The notes under the pieces are model-generated. The model was given only the letters and a program-made list of their open reading frames with translations. It did not search any database and had not been told where the DNA came from. From contig LFST01000033.1 in the NCBI GenBank assembly GCA_001513185.1, positions 1-47,965 of the forward strand: a stretch of 47,965 nt of DNA, written 5' to 3'. Numbering within the stretch: the stretch's first letter is position 1; the number at the start of each line of letters is the position of its first letter. Both the position numbers and the translations under genes were made by a program. Below, piece after piece: positions 16,374 to 28,051 of the stretch. Source of the stretch: Candidatus Fermentithermobacillaceae bacterium DTU015 (GTDB taxonomy: Bacteria; Bacillota; Sulfobacillia; Fermentithermobacillales; Fermentithermobacillaceae).

Positions 16374-16841
16374 TCAATAATCCCTTTGCCTCACGGCCCT
16401 CCTGGCTTCACGCTCAAGGTCCCTTTCTCTGATAGCTTCCCGCTTATCGTAAGATTTCTTACCGCGGGCAAGGGCCAGCTCAACCTTAGCCTTGCCGTCC
16501 CTGAAATAAATGGAAAGGGGTACGAGAGTGTAGCCCCGCTGGGCCACCCTAGATGCCAGCTTCCTGATTTCTCTCTTATGAAGCAAAAGACGCCTGGGGC
16601 GCAATGGGTCGTGATTGAACCTGGCTGCCGGCTCGTATTGATCGATATGGGCATTTTTCAGAAATACCTCGCCATCTACTACCTGGGCATAAGCATCCTG
16701 CAAACTTGCCCTGCCCGCCCTGAGGGACTTGACCTCTGTCCCAATAAGGGCAATGCCGGCCTCGATCACTTCTTCGATTATATAATCATGCCTGGCTCTC
16801 CTGTTTCTCACTACCGTCTTGACATTGTCCCGCTTTTTCAT
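16374..16841 (-). CDS. smpB: SsrA-binding protein SmpB
   Basis: SmpB binds tmRNA and places it in the ribosomal A site during trans-translation. The 155-residue product has the family start RNRRARHDYIIEEVIEAGI, the RNA-binding block GTEVKSLRAGRASLQDAYA, then HIDQYEPAARFNHDPLRPRRLLLHKREI, and a basic C-terminal tail. GGAGG precedes the ATG very closely. In many Firmicutes smpB and ssrA adjoin; here the sugar operon separates them. A long-range hairpin (16853-16925) lies in its leader. Confidence 0.97.
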   Translation of the reverse strand: MKKRDNVKTVVRNRRARHDYIIEEVIEAGIALIGTEVKSLRAGRASLQDAYAQVVDGEVFLKNAHIDQYEPAARFNHDPLRPRRLLLHKREIRKLASRVAQRGYTLVPLSIYFRDGKAKVELALARGKKSYDKREAIRERDLEREARRAVRQRDY

Positions 16842-16852
16842 AACCTCCGTAC

Positions 16853-16925
16853 TGCAATACCCTGAGCAACACCCTGATCACTTATCCTACGGTCAAATGC
16901 GCTCAGGCTCGCTCAGGGTAATGCA
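16853..16925 (-). promoter_or_regulatory. inverted repeat in the smpB leader
   Basis: TGCAATACCCTGAGC (16853-16867) is matched by GCTCAGGGTAATGCA (16911-16925): 15 base pairs with one mismatch around a 43-base loop. It ends about a dozen bases before the smpB start codon, so it could affect translation or mark a processing site downstream of the HD gene. Confidence 0.5.
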
Positions 16926-16957
16926 ATCACTCCTTCCCTCCCGAAGGGGATCTTACC

Positions 16958-17557
16958 TTACAATCCAAGTTCTTGTGAAATCCCCTGCATAGCCTCAAGA
17001 GCAAGGGATACAAATTCTTCTAGTTCAAGATCTAGTTCTGAGCACGCTTTTATCGCATCACGGTTGGCGCCCCTGGCAAAGGATTTTTCGCCCATCCGGT
17101 TCAACACAAACTGGGTATCGATGCCCGCCAGTTTCTTGTCTGGAGAAATCAGCGCAGCCGCTACAATTAGCCCGGTGAGGGGATCGGCACAGTACAGCGC
17201 CTTAGCCATTCTGGTATCCCGCTCAAGACCGTGGATCTCATTGTGAGCCCTTACTGCATCTACGATTTCCTCATCAAAGCCAAGCTCTTCCGCAATTTGT
17301 GCAGACTTCAGGCTATGGGTATAGGGATCATTTTTGGTCTCTTCATAGTCGATATCATGGAGCAGCCCAGCGGCTCCCCAGCGGTCTTCGTCTTCTCCGA
17401 AATGCCTGGCCAGCCGCCTCATTACCGCTTCCACAGCAAGGATATGCTTGAACAGATTCTTGGTAGTTACCCGTCCGGCTACCTCAGCTACAAGCTCATC
17501 TCTGGTCAATGTGTCATCCCTCACTTGTTCTGGATTAGGTGGAGAGTAAACATTCAT
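16958..17557 (-). CDS. HD-domain metal-dependent phosphohydrolase
   Basis: A soluble protein of 199 residues from the ATG at 17557. It has an HD domain with the expected metal ligands: His in FKHILAVEAVMRR, His-Asp in LLHDIDYEE, and later AHNEIHG and ADPLTG (Asp). This compact HDIG-type family is common in anaerobes; substrates are unassigned, with nucleotide or cyclic-nucleotide phosphates being likely in general for HD proteins. The start codon lies inside a long hairpin (17555-17595), so translation may be structure-dependent. Confidence 0.82.
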   Translation of the reverse strand: MNVYSPPNPEQVRDDTLTRDELVAEVAGRVTTKNLFKHILAVEAVMRRLARHFGEDEDRWGAAGLLHDIDYEETKNDPYTHSLKSAQIAEELGFDEEIVDAVRAHNEIHGLERDTRMAKALYCADPLTGLIVAAALISPDKKLAGIDTQFVLNRMGEKSFARGANRDAIKACSELDLELEEFVSLALEAMQGISQELGL

Positions 17558-17595
17558 CCATGCCCCGGCCCTCACAGGGGCTCAGGGCATGGATG
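17555..17595 (-). promoter_or_regulatory. hairpin covering the HD gene start codon
   Basis: CATCCATGCCC (17555-17565) and GGGCATGGATG (17585-17595) are perfectly complementary 11-base arms, with a further CCCT/AGGG pairing inside the loop. The transcript arm nearest the gene contains the GGGG that would act as ribosome binding site and the ATG itself. No U-tract follows. Confidence 0.6.
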
Positions 17596-17636
17596 TTAAC
17601 TGCGCCACAAAGCGGTTTCCGCCGATAAAACAACTC

Positions 17637-19667
17637 TTACTTAAACAGCGATGCAAACACCAAGGCCACAATGCTCATAAGTTTAATCAATATGTTAAGG
17701 GACGGCCCCGCAGTATCCTTGCACGGGTCACCTACAGTATCGCCTACAACCGCAGCAGCGTGGGTAGGTGTACCTTTGCCACCAAAAGCGCCTGCTTCGA
17801 TATACTTTTTAGCATTGTCCCAAGCACCGCCGGAGTTAGCTAGGAATATCGCCATTACAACTCCGGTGAGCAAGCTGCCTACCAGCAGGCCTGCCAGAGC
17901 TTCTTTGCCCAGGACAAACCCCGCAGTCACAGGTACGACCACCGCCATGAGGCCAGGTACCATCATCTGCCGCAGGGCGCTCACTGTGGAGATATCGACG
18001 CAACGTGCATAGTCAGGACGGGCCTTGCCTTCCATTATACCCTTGATTTCTCTAAACTGCCTTCTTACTTCCTCGACCATCTGGAATGCCGCCTTACCTA
18101 CTGCTTCCATGGCCATGGCCGAAAACAGCATGGGCAACATCCCACCGATAAGCAGCCCTGTAATCACCCTGGCGTCGAGTATGTCTATGACCTCAAGCCC
18201 GACTGCCTGCGAATAGCTTGCAAACAGCGCCAGAGCGGTAAGCGCAGCCGAACCGATGGCAAACCCTTTGCCGAGAGCAGCTGTGGTGTTCCCGAGAGCA
18301 TCGAGGTTGTCAGTGACTTCCCTGACGCTTGGATCCTGGTGGGTCATCTCGGCAATACCGCCTGCGTTGTCAGCAATTGGGCCATAGGCGTCAACTGAAA
18401 CCGTCATACCAGTGGTAGACAGCATTCCCACTGCAGCCAGGGCAATCCCGTACAGGCCCCCGAACCCGCTGGCTTCGCCGAACCTGAACGCCAACAGGCT
18501 GGCGATGGCCACCAACAGAATGGGAACGGCGGTGGACTTCATCCCTACGGCCATACCTTGGATCACGTTGGTAGCCGGCCCGCTGCCCGACGATTCGGCG
18601 ATGGACTGAACCGGCGTAAAATCAGCAGATGTGTAGTACTCCGATGCAAGCCCGATGAGAACCCCTGCTGCTACCCCTGCAAACACAGGCCAAAACAGGG
18701 TAGCTGCGCCTGTGGCAAACTTGACGATCCCGTATGTAAGGCCTAACACGATGACGCTGGAAGAAACAGAACCTACCCTCAAGGCAGATGCAGGATCTGA
18801 CATCCTTGCCCTGACGAAAAAGGCTCCCAATATCGATGCAAGCACGCCGCCTGCAGCCAGAACCAAGGGCAGTACAACACCCACCACTGCCTTATCAACG
18901 GTACTCATTGTAGCGCCCAGCGCCATGGCCGCGATTATCGAGCCTACGTAGGACTCAAACAGGTCTGCACCCATCCCCGCCACGTCGCCTACGTTGTCGC
19001 CGACGTTGTCTGCAATAACTGCAGGGTTGCGGGGATCGTCTTCAGGGATCCCGGCTTCTACTTTTCCAACAAGGTCTGCGCCAACGTCGGCGGCTTTAGT
19101 GTAGATTCCGCCGCCTACCCTGGCAAACAGGGCGATCGAGCTGGCACCAAACGCAAAGCCGTTTACAACTCCCATAGAAGCAGGATCGTTTACGTCCCCG
19201 AAAAGGAAGTACACAAGCCCCAGTCCGGCCAGGCCCAGTCCAACCACTGTCATTCCCATGACCGCGCCGCCTGAGAATGCAACGTCAAGGGCACTCACAG
19301 TACCTTTCTTGGCGGCTTGAGTAGTCCTGGAGTTGGCCATGGTAGCCGTAGTCATCCCTATGAAGCCTGCCAAAGCTGAAGCCAGTGCACCGAGGATAAA
19401 CGCAATGGCGGTTTCAGGCCTCATTCCCCCCGGAGAAATGTAGCCGGCAATGAACATGATAAGCGCGACTACCACCACAAAAACGGCCAGATAACGGTAT
19501 TCCCTGCTCAAGAACGCCATAGCGCCTTCACGTATGGCGCCGGCTATGTCACGCATCTCTTTTGAACCAGGATCTTGAGACGCTACCCGTGAACGGAGAA
19601 ATGCAGCAAAAATCAGAGCGAGAATTCCTGCTATAGGTGCTGCAAATGCCCACCCAGAGCTCATCAT
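17637..19667 (-). CDS. hppA: membrane-bound ion-pumping pyrophosphatase, K+-dependent type
   Basis: This integral membrane enzyme couples hydrolysis of pyrophosphate to pumping of H+ or Na+. The product (about 676 residues from the ATG at 19667) has the usual 16-helix pattern and the pyrophosphate/Mg-binding block around [22 protein letters not shown], followed by [21 protein letters not shown]. The motif [10 protein letters not shown] has Ala where K+-independent enzymes have Lys, indicating the K+-dependent subfamily; H+ versus Na+ specificity cannot be set safely. AAAGGAG lies ten bases before the chosen ATG. It fits with PPDK, which produces or uses pyrophosphate, encoded in the same window. 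Confidence 0.96.
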   Translation of the reverse strand: MMSSGWAFAAPIAGILALIFAAFLRSRVASQDPGSKEMRDIAGAIREGAMAFLSREYRYLAVFVVVVALIMFIAGYISPGGMRPETAIAFILGALASALAGFIGMTTATMANSRTTQAAKKGTVSALDVAFSGGAVMGMTVVGLGLAGLGLVYFLFGDVNDPASMGVVNGFAFGASSIALFARVGGGIYTKAADVGADLVGKVEAGIPEDDPRNPAVIADNVGDNVGDVAGMGADLFESYVGSIIAAMALGATMSTVDKAVVGVVLPLVLAAGGVLASILGAFFVRARMSDPASALRVGSVSSSVIVLGLTYGIVKFATGAATLFWPVFAGVAAGVLIGLASEYYTSADFTPVQSIAESSGSGPATNVIQGMAVGMKSTAVPILLVAIASLLAFRFGEASGFGGLYGIALAAVGMLSTTGMTVSVDAYGPIADNAGGIAEMTHQDPSVREVTDNLDALGNTTAALGKGFAIGSAALTALALFASYSQAVGLEVIDILDARVITGLLIGGMLPMLFSAMAMEAVGKAAFQMVEEVRRQFREIKGIMEGKARPDYARCVDISTVSALRQMMVPGLMAVVVPVTAGFVLGKEALAGLLVGSLLTGVVMAIFLANSGGAWDNAKKYIEAGAFGGKGTPTHAAAVVGDTVGDPCKDTAGPSLNILIKLMSIVALVFASLFK

Positions 19668-19788
19668 GATCCATATACTCCTTTCAAATACCATTTACCC
19701 GCGCCGCCAAGCGGCTGCCATTACACCTAACAAAAAATAACATAGCATTCCGCATCAGATTGTCCGTGCAACCCGCCTGCCGGTGATT

Positions 19789-20016
19789 TCAGCGCCTGAG
19801 AAATGCAAGCGCCAGCGAGGTAACCATGAAAGCCACTGCAAATCCCACAGTCAGCTTTGAGAACATGGCTTCGAGGCCCTTTTTCCTCCTACTTGACATG
19901 CCCTCAAAACCGGCCCCCATAAAGCTTAACCCTGCACTTCTGCTTGGCTGCAACAGCACAACCAGGATCAAGCCTATGGTTACGATCCAGTGCAAGATCC
20001 TCACGACGGTCTCCAC
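19789..20016 (-). CDS. secG: preprotein translocase subunit SecG
   Basis: A 75-residue accessory subunit of the SecYEG channel. It has two hydrophobic segments (about residues 4-22 and 54-72) joined by a Gly/Ser-rich cytoplasmic loop containing MGAGFEGMSSRRKKG, the usual SecG layout. The start is GTG with GAGAGAGGTGAG upstream. It follows eno. In many Firmicutes rnr and smpB come next; here hppA and the HD gene take that place and rnr is absent. Confidence 0.93.
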   Translation of the reverse strand: METVVRILHWIVTIGLILVVLLQPSRSAGLSFMGAGFEGMSSRRKKGLEAMFSKLTVGFAVAFMVTSLALAFLRR

Positions 20017-20139
20017 TCAACTCACCTCTCTCACAAGAACACCTGCCGCCAAACCCGATTGTAACATCAGACTGAGAGGCAAGTCCACAGCCCTTTTGTT
20101 AGCAATCCGGTGTTTGAGGCGGCAGGCACTCAAGGACGC

Positions 20140-21408
<1,269 letters not shown>

Positions 21409-21433
21409 TCACCCCGCTCAATTCACAAAGATT

Positions 21434-22984
21434 TCAATAGATTATCAGGCTATCCCTGTCCATCTCTTCCGGTTTTTCCAATTCCATTATGTCCAATATG
21501 GTGGGGGCGACATCAGCAAGAATCCCTTGCCTCAGCCCCTTCACTGCCCGCCCCCGGACCTTGTTGTCCCTGGTCACCAGTATGCACGGCACATTGTTGG
21601 AGGTGTGATACGTATGGCTGCGCCCTTCTTCTGAGGTCTCAGTAAGTTCCTCTACGTTGCCGTGGTCTGCGATTACAAGTGCCGCGCCGCCCTGTTCCAA
21701 GATCACGGGGATGAGCCTGCCCACGCACTGGTCCACCACTTCAACCGCTTTCTTGGCCGCCTGGAAACATCCTGTGTGGCCCACCATATCAGGGTTGGCG
21801 TAGTTGAGCACCACAAAGTCGTACTTGCCGCTCTGTATCCTCCTGATAGCTTCATCGGTGACCTCAGGCGCGCTCATCTCAGGTTTTAGGTCATAGGTGG
21901 CTACTTTGGGCGAAGGGATGAGGCACCTGTCCTCACCTGGGAAAGGGTCCTCCCGCTTGCCGCTGAAAAAGAATGTCACGTGAGCATACTTCTCGGTCTC
22001 GGCGATCCTCAGCTGGGTAAGGCCTGCGTTTGAAATCACCTCGCCCAAGGTGTTCTTGAGGATGAGAGGCGGATATGCAAAATGCCCGGCTAGGTCTTCT
22101 TCGTACCTGAGCATACCTACAAAGCAGACTTTGGGATGCTTGGTCCTAGGGAACCCTTCAAATTCGTCGTCGCAGAACGCGTGGCTGATCTGCCTTGCCC
22201 TGTCAGCCCTAAAATTGAAGAACACAAGGGAATCGCCGTCTTGCACCACAGCCCCGTCAGCTATCACCGTGGGATATACAAACTCGTCGGTCTCCCCTTT
22301 GGCATACGCAGTCTCAAGGGCATCCCGCCAATCGCTTGCAGGCCTCCCCTTGCCCAGTGTGAGCATATCGTAAGCAGCTTGGGTCCTGTCCCATCGCCTA
22401 TCCCTGTCCATGGAGTAGTAGCGCCCTGTGATGGAAACCAGTTTTCCAGTGCCCACCTCAGCCAGTTTTTTCTCCAGGGCCTCAAGATACACACCGGCTG
22501 ATTGGGGGGGTACGTCCCGGCCGTCCAGAAAGGCATGGACGAACACTTTATCCAGGCCATGCTGCTTCGCCAGGGCAAGCAGGGCATACAGGTGTTCCTG
22601 GTGGCTGTGAACCCCACCGTCGGACACAAGGCCCATAAGGTGGAGGGCACTGCCATTTTGCTTAACATTTTCGATGGCGCCCAAGAGAGCAGGGTTTTGG
22701 AAAAACGCACCCCGCTTTATATCATTGGAAATCCTCACAAGATCCTGGTACACAATCCTGCCTGCTCCTATATTGAGATGCCCTACGTTTGAGTCGCCCA
22801 TCTGCCCGGGCATGAGCCCCACGGCTTCGCCTGCGGCTTCCAGACAGGTGCTCGGGTACTGCTCTATCAGTCTCTTCATATTATCTATGTTTGCCTGGGT
22901 CACTGCGGTGGGAGCTTCGCAGGACGAAATCCCCCATCCGTCAAGTATGACCAGGACTACAGGTCTAGGCCTTGCCACTTTCAT
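21434..22984 (-). CDS. gpmI: 2,3-bisphosphoglycerate-independent phosphoglycerate mutase
   Basis: Interconverts 3- and 2-phosphoglycerate through a phosphoserine intermediate, using two Mn2+ ions. The 516-residue product shows VVLVILDGWG (metal Asp), MGDSNVGHLNIGAGR (catalytic Ser), HSHQEHL, FVHAFLDGRD, YYSMDRDRRWDR, NYANPDMVGHTG and IADHGNVEE. The ATG at 22984 lies almost on top of GGGGG; a GTG two codons later has better spacing and may be the real start. A longer frame running back into tpiA is not supported. Confidence 0.96.
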   Translation of the reverse strand: MKVARPRPVVLVILDGWGISSCEAPTAVTQANIDNMKRLIEQYPSTCLEAAGEAVGLMPGQMGDSNVGHLNIGAGRIVYQDLVRISNDIKRGAFFQNPALLGAIENVKQNGSALHLMGLVSDGGVHSHQEHLYALLALAKQHGLDKVFVHAFLDGRDVPPQSAGVYLEALEKKLAEVGTGKLVSITGRYYSMDRDRRWDRTQAAYDMLTLGKGRPASDWRDALETAYAKGETDEFVYPTVIADGAVVQDGDSLVFFNFRADRARQISHAFCDDEFEGFPRTKHPKVCFVGMLRYEEDLAGHFAYPPLILKNTLGEVISNAGLTQLRIAETEKYAHVTFFFSGKREDPFPGEDRCLIPSPKVATYDLKPEMSAPEVTDEAIRRIQSGKYDFVVLNYANPDMVGHTGCFQAAKKAVEVVDQCVGRLIPVILEQGGAALVIADHGNVEELTETSEEGRSHTYHTSNNVPCILVTRDNKVRGRAVKGLRQGILADVAPTILDIMELEKPEEMDRDSLIIY

Positions 22985-23069
22985 TCCCCCGTTAACACGC
23001 GCTGTACGCACCGCTGCCGTCACAAGACCGGCGCCGCACAGCCGCCAAGATCGCCCTGTATCAAATTCC

Positions 23070-23092
23070 GGGGGTGCGGCTAGAGCACCCCC
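23070..23092 (-). other. hairpin between tpiA and gpmI
   Basis: GGGGGTGC (23070-23077) pairs perfectly with GCACCCCC (23085-23092) around a seven-base loop, in the 142-base gap. It has no U-tract. It could separate expression levels inside the glycolytic transcript by processing or partial termination. Confidence 0.5.
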
Positions 23093-23126
23093 GTACACCT
23101 CGCATATTTTGCCAGGCTCATGCCTG

Positions 23127-23909
23127 TTAGCCTTTGGTTTTGTGTGCCGTTTCAACCAGTTTGAAGAAATCCTCAGGATCCAAGCTCGCGCCGCCAACCA
23201 AAGCACCGTCGATCTGCTCTTCGAGCATAAACGACCGGATGTTGGCAGGCTTTACGCTTCCGCCGTAGAGCACCCTGAGCTCCTCAGACACTCCCTGGCC
23301 CAACATGGTGTCCACCGTCTCCCGGATGCCTCTTATCACATCTGCAGCATCCTCTGGTTTGGCTTCCTTGCCTGTGCCAATAGCCCACACAGGTTCATAG
23401 GCCACCACAACTGACGGCACTTCTTCCGGCTTGATCTGGGAGAAAGCAGCTCTTATCTGTTCCGAGACCACCTTATGGGTGTTGCCCTGCTCCCTCTGTT
23501 CCAGGGTTTCCCCTACGCATATCACAGGCTTAAGCCCATGATCCAGGGCAGCCCTGGCCTTTTTGGCTACGTGCTCGTCGGTTTCTCCAAACAGCTGCCT
23601 GCGTTCTGAATGGCCTACTATCACAAAGGAACATCCGGTATGCTTAAGCATGGGAGCAGAAACCTCACCGGTAAAAGCTCCTTTGTCCTCCCAGTACATG
23701 TTTTGCGCACCTATATACACCGGCTTTCCGGCAAACACGGCACACAACGCAGGAATGCCTAAGAAGGGCGGGCATATCAGCACATCCACAGGGATGTGGC
23801 CCCCTTCAAACCGTTCAAACAGCTTTTGCCCAAAGGTACCGGCGAAGGTAAGGGCTTCGCCGATGGTCTTATTCATCTTCCAGTTTGCTGCGATAAGCGG
23901 TTTTCTCAT
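23127..23909 (-). CDS. tpiA: triose-phosphate isomerase
   Basis: Interconverts dihydroxyacetone phosphate and glyceraldehyde 3-phosphate, and would therefore receive the dihydroxyacetone phosphate made by the aldolases of the sugar locus. The 260-residue barrel has AANWKMNKT (catalytic Lys), VGHSERR (His100), AYEPVWAIGTG (Glu172) and VLYGGSVKPAN plus DGALVGGASL for phosphate binding. GAGGAG precedes the ATG. Confidence 0.98.
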   Translation of the reverse strand: MRKPLIAANWKMNKTIGEALTFAGTFGQKLFERFEGGHIPVDVLICPPFLGIPALCAVFAGKPVYIGAQNMYWEDKGAFTGEVSAPMLKHTGCSFVIVGHSERRQLFGETDEHVAKKARAALDHGLKPVICVGETLEQREQGNTHKVVSEQIRAAFSQIKPEEVPSVVVAYEPVWAIGTGKEAKPEDAADVIRGIRETVDTMLGQGVSEELRVLYGGSVKPANIRSFMLEEQIDGALVGGASLDPEDFFKLVETAHKTKG

Positions 23910-23978
23910 GTCCTACGCTCCTCAATATCCGTTCGCTAAACCCGGCTGTACCTTCCCGGCCAAAGCCCTATCCCAGGC

Positions 23979-25163
23979 TTAACCCAGGTCCACAAGGCAC
24001 TCGATCCCGGGAAGTTTTTTACCTTCCACAAACTCCAGGGATGCACCGCCCCCTGTTGACAGGTGGCTTATCTTATCTGCGTATCCCGATAGCTCAACCG
24101 CCGCCAAGGAATCGCCGCCGCCTACCACCGTAAATCCATCAACATGGGCGATGGCAGCAGCTATCTCAAGAGTGCCTCCCCTGAAGGGTTCAACCTCAAA
24201 CACGCCCATGGGCCCATTCCAGAACACCGTCTTGGCACCCGCGATTTCCTCAGAGAACAACTTGCGGGTTTCCGGGCCGATATCCAGGGCCATCATGTCC
24301 TCAGGCACGGCGTCAGCTTCCACCACTTTCACAGGGACACCAGGCTCAGGTGCGGGAGCCACCACCAGATCGGATGGAAGCAGCAGTTTCTTACCTGATT
24401 CCACTGCCTTTTCCATGATCCTCAAGGCATCCTCGGCCCTGTCAGGCTCGATCAGGGACTTGCCCATGCCGTAGCCTTGTGCCAAGAGGAAGGTATTAGC
24501 CATCCCGCCGCCGATAATCAGGGTATCAACCTGGTCGAGCAGGCTCTCAAGCACCCCGAGTTTGTCTGACACCTTGGCCCCGCCTATTATCGCGACAAAG
24601 GGCCTGTCGGGCGACGATAGCAGTTTACCCAGGGCATTTATTTCCTTTTCCATGAGGAACCCTGCATATCCGGGTATGAATTCAGCCACACCTGCAGTTG
24701 ATGCGTGAGCCCTGTGGGCCGTGCCAAAAGCATCGTTGACGAATATGTCGCCCAAAGCTGCCAGTTGCCTGGCAAACTCCCTGTCGTTTTTTTCTTCTTC
24801 CGGGTAGAACCGGACGTTTTCCAACAGGGCAACCTGGCCCGGCTGCAGCTCGGCCACTGCCTGCTCAACCTCTGGGCCGATGCAGTCATCAAGCTTTTTG
24901 ACTTCAGCGCTCAGTAGCTGTGACAGCCTTTGGGCCACAGGATCCAGCCTAAGGCTGTCAACCACCTTGCCCTTGGGCCGGCCCAGGTGAGATGCCAGCA
25001 CTATCTTTGCTCCTTGTTCCATGAGGTACTTGACAGTGGGCAAAGATGCCCTGATCCGGGTATCATCCGTAATTTCTTGCCCTTTCATGGGCACGTTGTA
25101 ATCCACCCGGCAAAAACAACGCTTGTCTCTTAGGTCAACATCTCTAATGGTGGCCTTAGCCAC
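23979..25163 (-). CDS. pgk: phosphoglycerate kinase
   Basis: Transfers phosphate from 1,3-bisphosphoglycerate to ADP. The product of 394 residues, the usual bacterial length, has CRVDYNVPMKG and RIRASLPTVKYL at the N-terminus, SHLGRPKG, FVNDAFGTAHRAHAST, the hinge region, FWNGPMGVFE and the C-terminal VGGGDSLAAVE with STGGGASLEF. The GTG at 25163 is chosen because GGGGGT lies eight bases upstream. It follows gap by 35 bases. Confidence 0.98.
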   Translation of the reverse strand: MAKATIRDVDLRDKRCFCRVDYNVPMKGQEITDDTRIRASLPTVKYLMEQGAKIVLASHLGRPKGKVVDSLRLDPVAQRLSQLLSAEVKKLDDCIGPEVEQAVAELQPGQVALLENVRFYPEEEKNDREFARQLAALGDIFVNDAFGTAHRAHASTAGVAEFIPGYAGFLMEKEINALGKLLSSPDRPFVAIIGGAKVSDKLGVLESLLDQVDTLIIGGGMANTFLLAQGYGMGKSLIEPDRAEDALRIMEKAVESGKKLLLPSDLVVAPAPEPGVPVKVVEADAVPEDMMALDIGPETRKLFSEEIAGAKTVFWNGPMGVFEVEPFRGGTLEIAAAIAHVDGFTVVGGGDSLAAVELSGYADKISHLSTGGGASLEFVEGKKLPGIECLVDLG

Positions 25164-25197
25164 GGAAGTTACCCCCTTAATACCGGCTGACACCTAA

Positions 25198-26301
<1,104 letters not shown>

Positions 26302-28032
26302 TTATCTGCTTACAAGCCCCTCCAGGTATGCCCGGATTTCGTCCTTGTCGGTCATCATCCTGACTTTTTCCCAGATGGCTTTGGCTTCCTCGTAGCTTAT
26401 GCTCCTCACGATTTCCTTGGCTCTGGGAACTGACGCAGGGGCCATGCTAAGTTCATCTATGCCCATACCCACAAGTAGCGGCACTGCCGGCTCCATTCCT
26501 GCCATCTCGCCGCACATGCCCACCCAAATGCCATGACGGTGGGCCTCAGATATGGTCCTGGCGATGAGACGCAACACTGCAGGATAGAAGGGATCGCTTA
26601 GATGCGCCACTTTGGGGTTGCCACGGTCAGATGCCATGGTGTATTGGACCAGATCGTTAGTCCCGATGCTGAAAAAGTCACATTCAGCCGCCAGTACATC
26701 CGCCTGGATGGCGGCAGACGGCACTTCGATCATGATCCCTACCTGCACGTTGTCTGCTACCTGGACCCCTTGGGATTCAAGTTCGGCTTTTGCGATCTCG
26801 TACTCCCGCTTGGCGGCCCTAAGTTCGTGGATATCAGCTACCATGGGGAACATGATCCGCAAGGTGCCGAATGTAGATGCCCTTAGCAGTGCCCGCAGTT
26901 GGGACCTGAAGAGTTCCTTCTCTTCCAGGCATAGCCTTATGGCTCTGAAGCCAAGGAACGGGTTTTCTTCGTCGGGGATGTTAAGGTACGGGATGAACTT
27001 GTCCCCACCTGCATCCAGGGTGCGGATTACCACAGGCTTAGGCGCCAGCTGGCTTAGCACCTGCTTGTATATTTCAAACTGCTCTTCTTCAGACGGAGGA
27101 CTGTTTCTGTCGATAAACAGGAATTCTGTACGGAACAGCCCTACCCCGTCTGCGCCTGCATCTAGCACCAGTCCGGCTTCTTGGCCGCTGCCTATGTTGC
27201 ACGCAAGTTCAATCAGATGCCCGTCGGTGGTAATTGCAGGCAAGTCCTTGAGCACGGACAGCTCCTGCTTGCGCCGCTCTTCCCGCTCAATGGCTTCATC
27301 AAACTCCTTGAGTAGGTCATCTTCGGGTTTCACCACAACCCAGCCTTTGTTGCCGTCCATTATAACCAGGTCCCCGTCGCTGATATCCTCTGTAGCGGTC
27401 CCCAGGCCCATCACTGCAGGTATCCCCATGGATCTGGCCAGGATAGCGGTGTGAGAAGTCCTGCCACCTTTGTCAAGTACGATGCCGGAGACATTGTGGA
27501 TGTCGATGGCGGCAGTCTCTGAAGGCGCCAAATCGTCGGCAACGATCACAGTATCAGGCTGCAGCCTGCCTAGCACCACCGCCCGGTCGGCAGTTCCGGT
27601 GAGTGCTGCCAGAATCCGCCTGCCCACGTCCCTCATGTCAGCCGCCCTGGCAGCCAGGTATTCATCGCCCAAGCCTTCGAGCATCTTAGCTTGTTCTTCG
27701 CTGGCTTGTTGAACTGCGTTTTCAGCAGACATCAGGCTTTGGGCGATGCGGCTGGCCACATCTTCAGTGAACCCTGGATCAGACGCCATGAGTGCCTGGG
27801 CCCTCATAATCTCGGCTTCGGCTTCGCCTACCTTGGCCGCCACTTGGTTGGCCAGCTCTTCCAACTGGCTCACGGCGGTTTCCACGGCTTTGTTGAACCG
27901 GGCGATTTCTTTGTCCACATCTGCAGCGCCGATGCTACTTGAGGACCACTCAATCTTCTGGGATTTAAGCACCACTGCCTTACCTTTGCATAGCCCTGGC
28001 GCTGCACCGATTCCTTGAAACTTAAGACTCAT
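26302..28032 (-). CDS. ptsI: PTS enzyme I (phosphoenolpyruvate-protein phosphotransferase)
   Basis: First protein of the PTS: takes phosphate from phosphoenolpyruvate and passes it to HPr. The 576-residue protein has the N-terminal HPr-binding helices, the phosphohistidine motif GGRTSHTAILAR with His194, and the PEP-binding barrel with GIGLFRTEFLF-like GVGLFRTEFLF, NDLVQYTMASDR and the late GMCGEMAG (Cys). GGAGG precedes the ATG. It starts 20 bases after ptsH. The same fold family includes PPDK elsewhere in the window. Confidence 0.98.
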   Translation of the reverse strand: MSLKFQGIGAAPGLCKGKAVVLKSQKIEWSSSSIGAADVDKEIARFNKAVETAVSQLEELANQVAAKVGEAEAEIMRAQALMASDPGFTEDVASRIAQSLMSAENAVQQASEEQAKMLEGLGDEYLAARAADMRDVGRRILAALTGTADRAVVLGRLQPDTVIVADDLAPSETAAIDIHNVSGIVLDKGGRTSHTAILARSMGIPAVMGLGTATEDISDGDLVIMDGNKGWVVVKPEDDLLKEFDEAIEREERRKQELSVLKDLPAITTDGHLIELACNIGSGQEAGLVLDAGADGVGLFRTEFLFIDRNSPPSEEEQFEIYKQVLSQLAPKPVVIRTLDAGGDKFIPYLNIPDEENPFLGFRAIRLCLEEKELFRSQLRALLRASTFGTLRIMFPMVADIHELRAAKREYEIAKAELESQGVQVADNVQVGIMIEVPSAAIQADVLAAECDFFSIGTNDLVQYTMASDRGNPKVAHLSDPFYPAVLRLIARTISEAHRHGIWVGMCGEMAGMEPAVPLLVGMGIDELSMAPASVPRAKEIVRSISYEEAKAIWEKVRMMTDKDEIRAYLEGLVSR

Positions 28033-28051
28033 TGCCTAACCTCCAATGTAT

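Noticed and set aside
21434-23206. Longer gpmI product starting inside tpiA
   Set aside because: The extra 74 residues have no family match and overlap tpiA; homologues begin near the ATG at 22984.
26612-27454. Long open frame (280 codons) on the plus strand, opposite ptsI
   Set aside because: Ser-rich composition of an antisense frame, no ribosome binding site, and ptsI is intact on the other strand.
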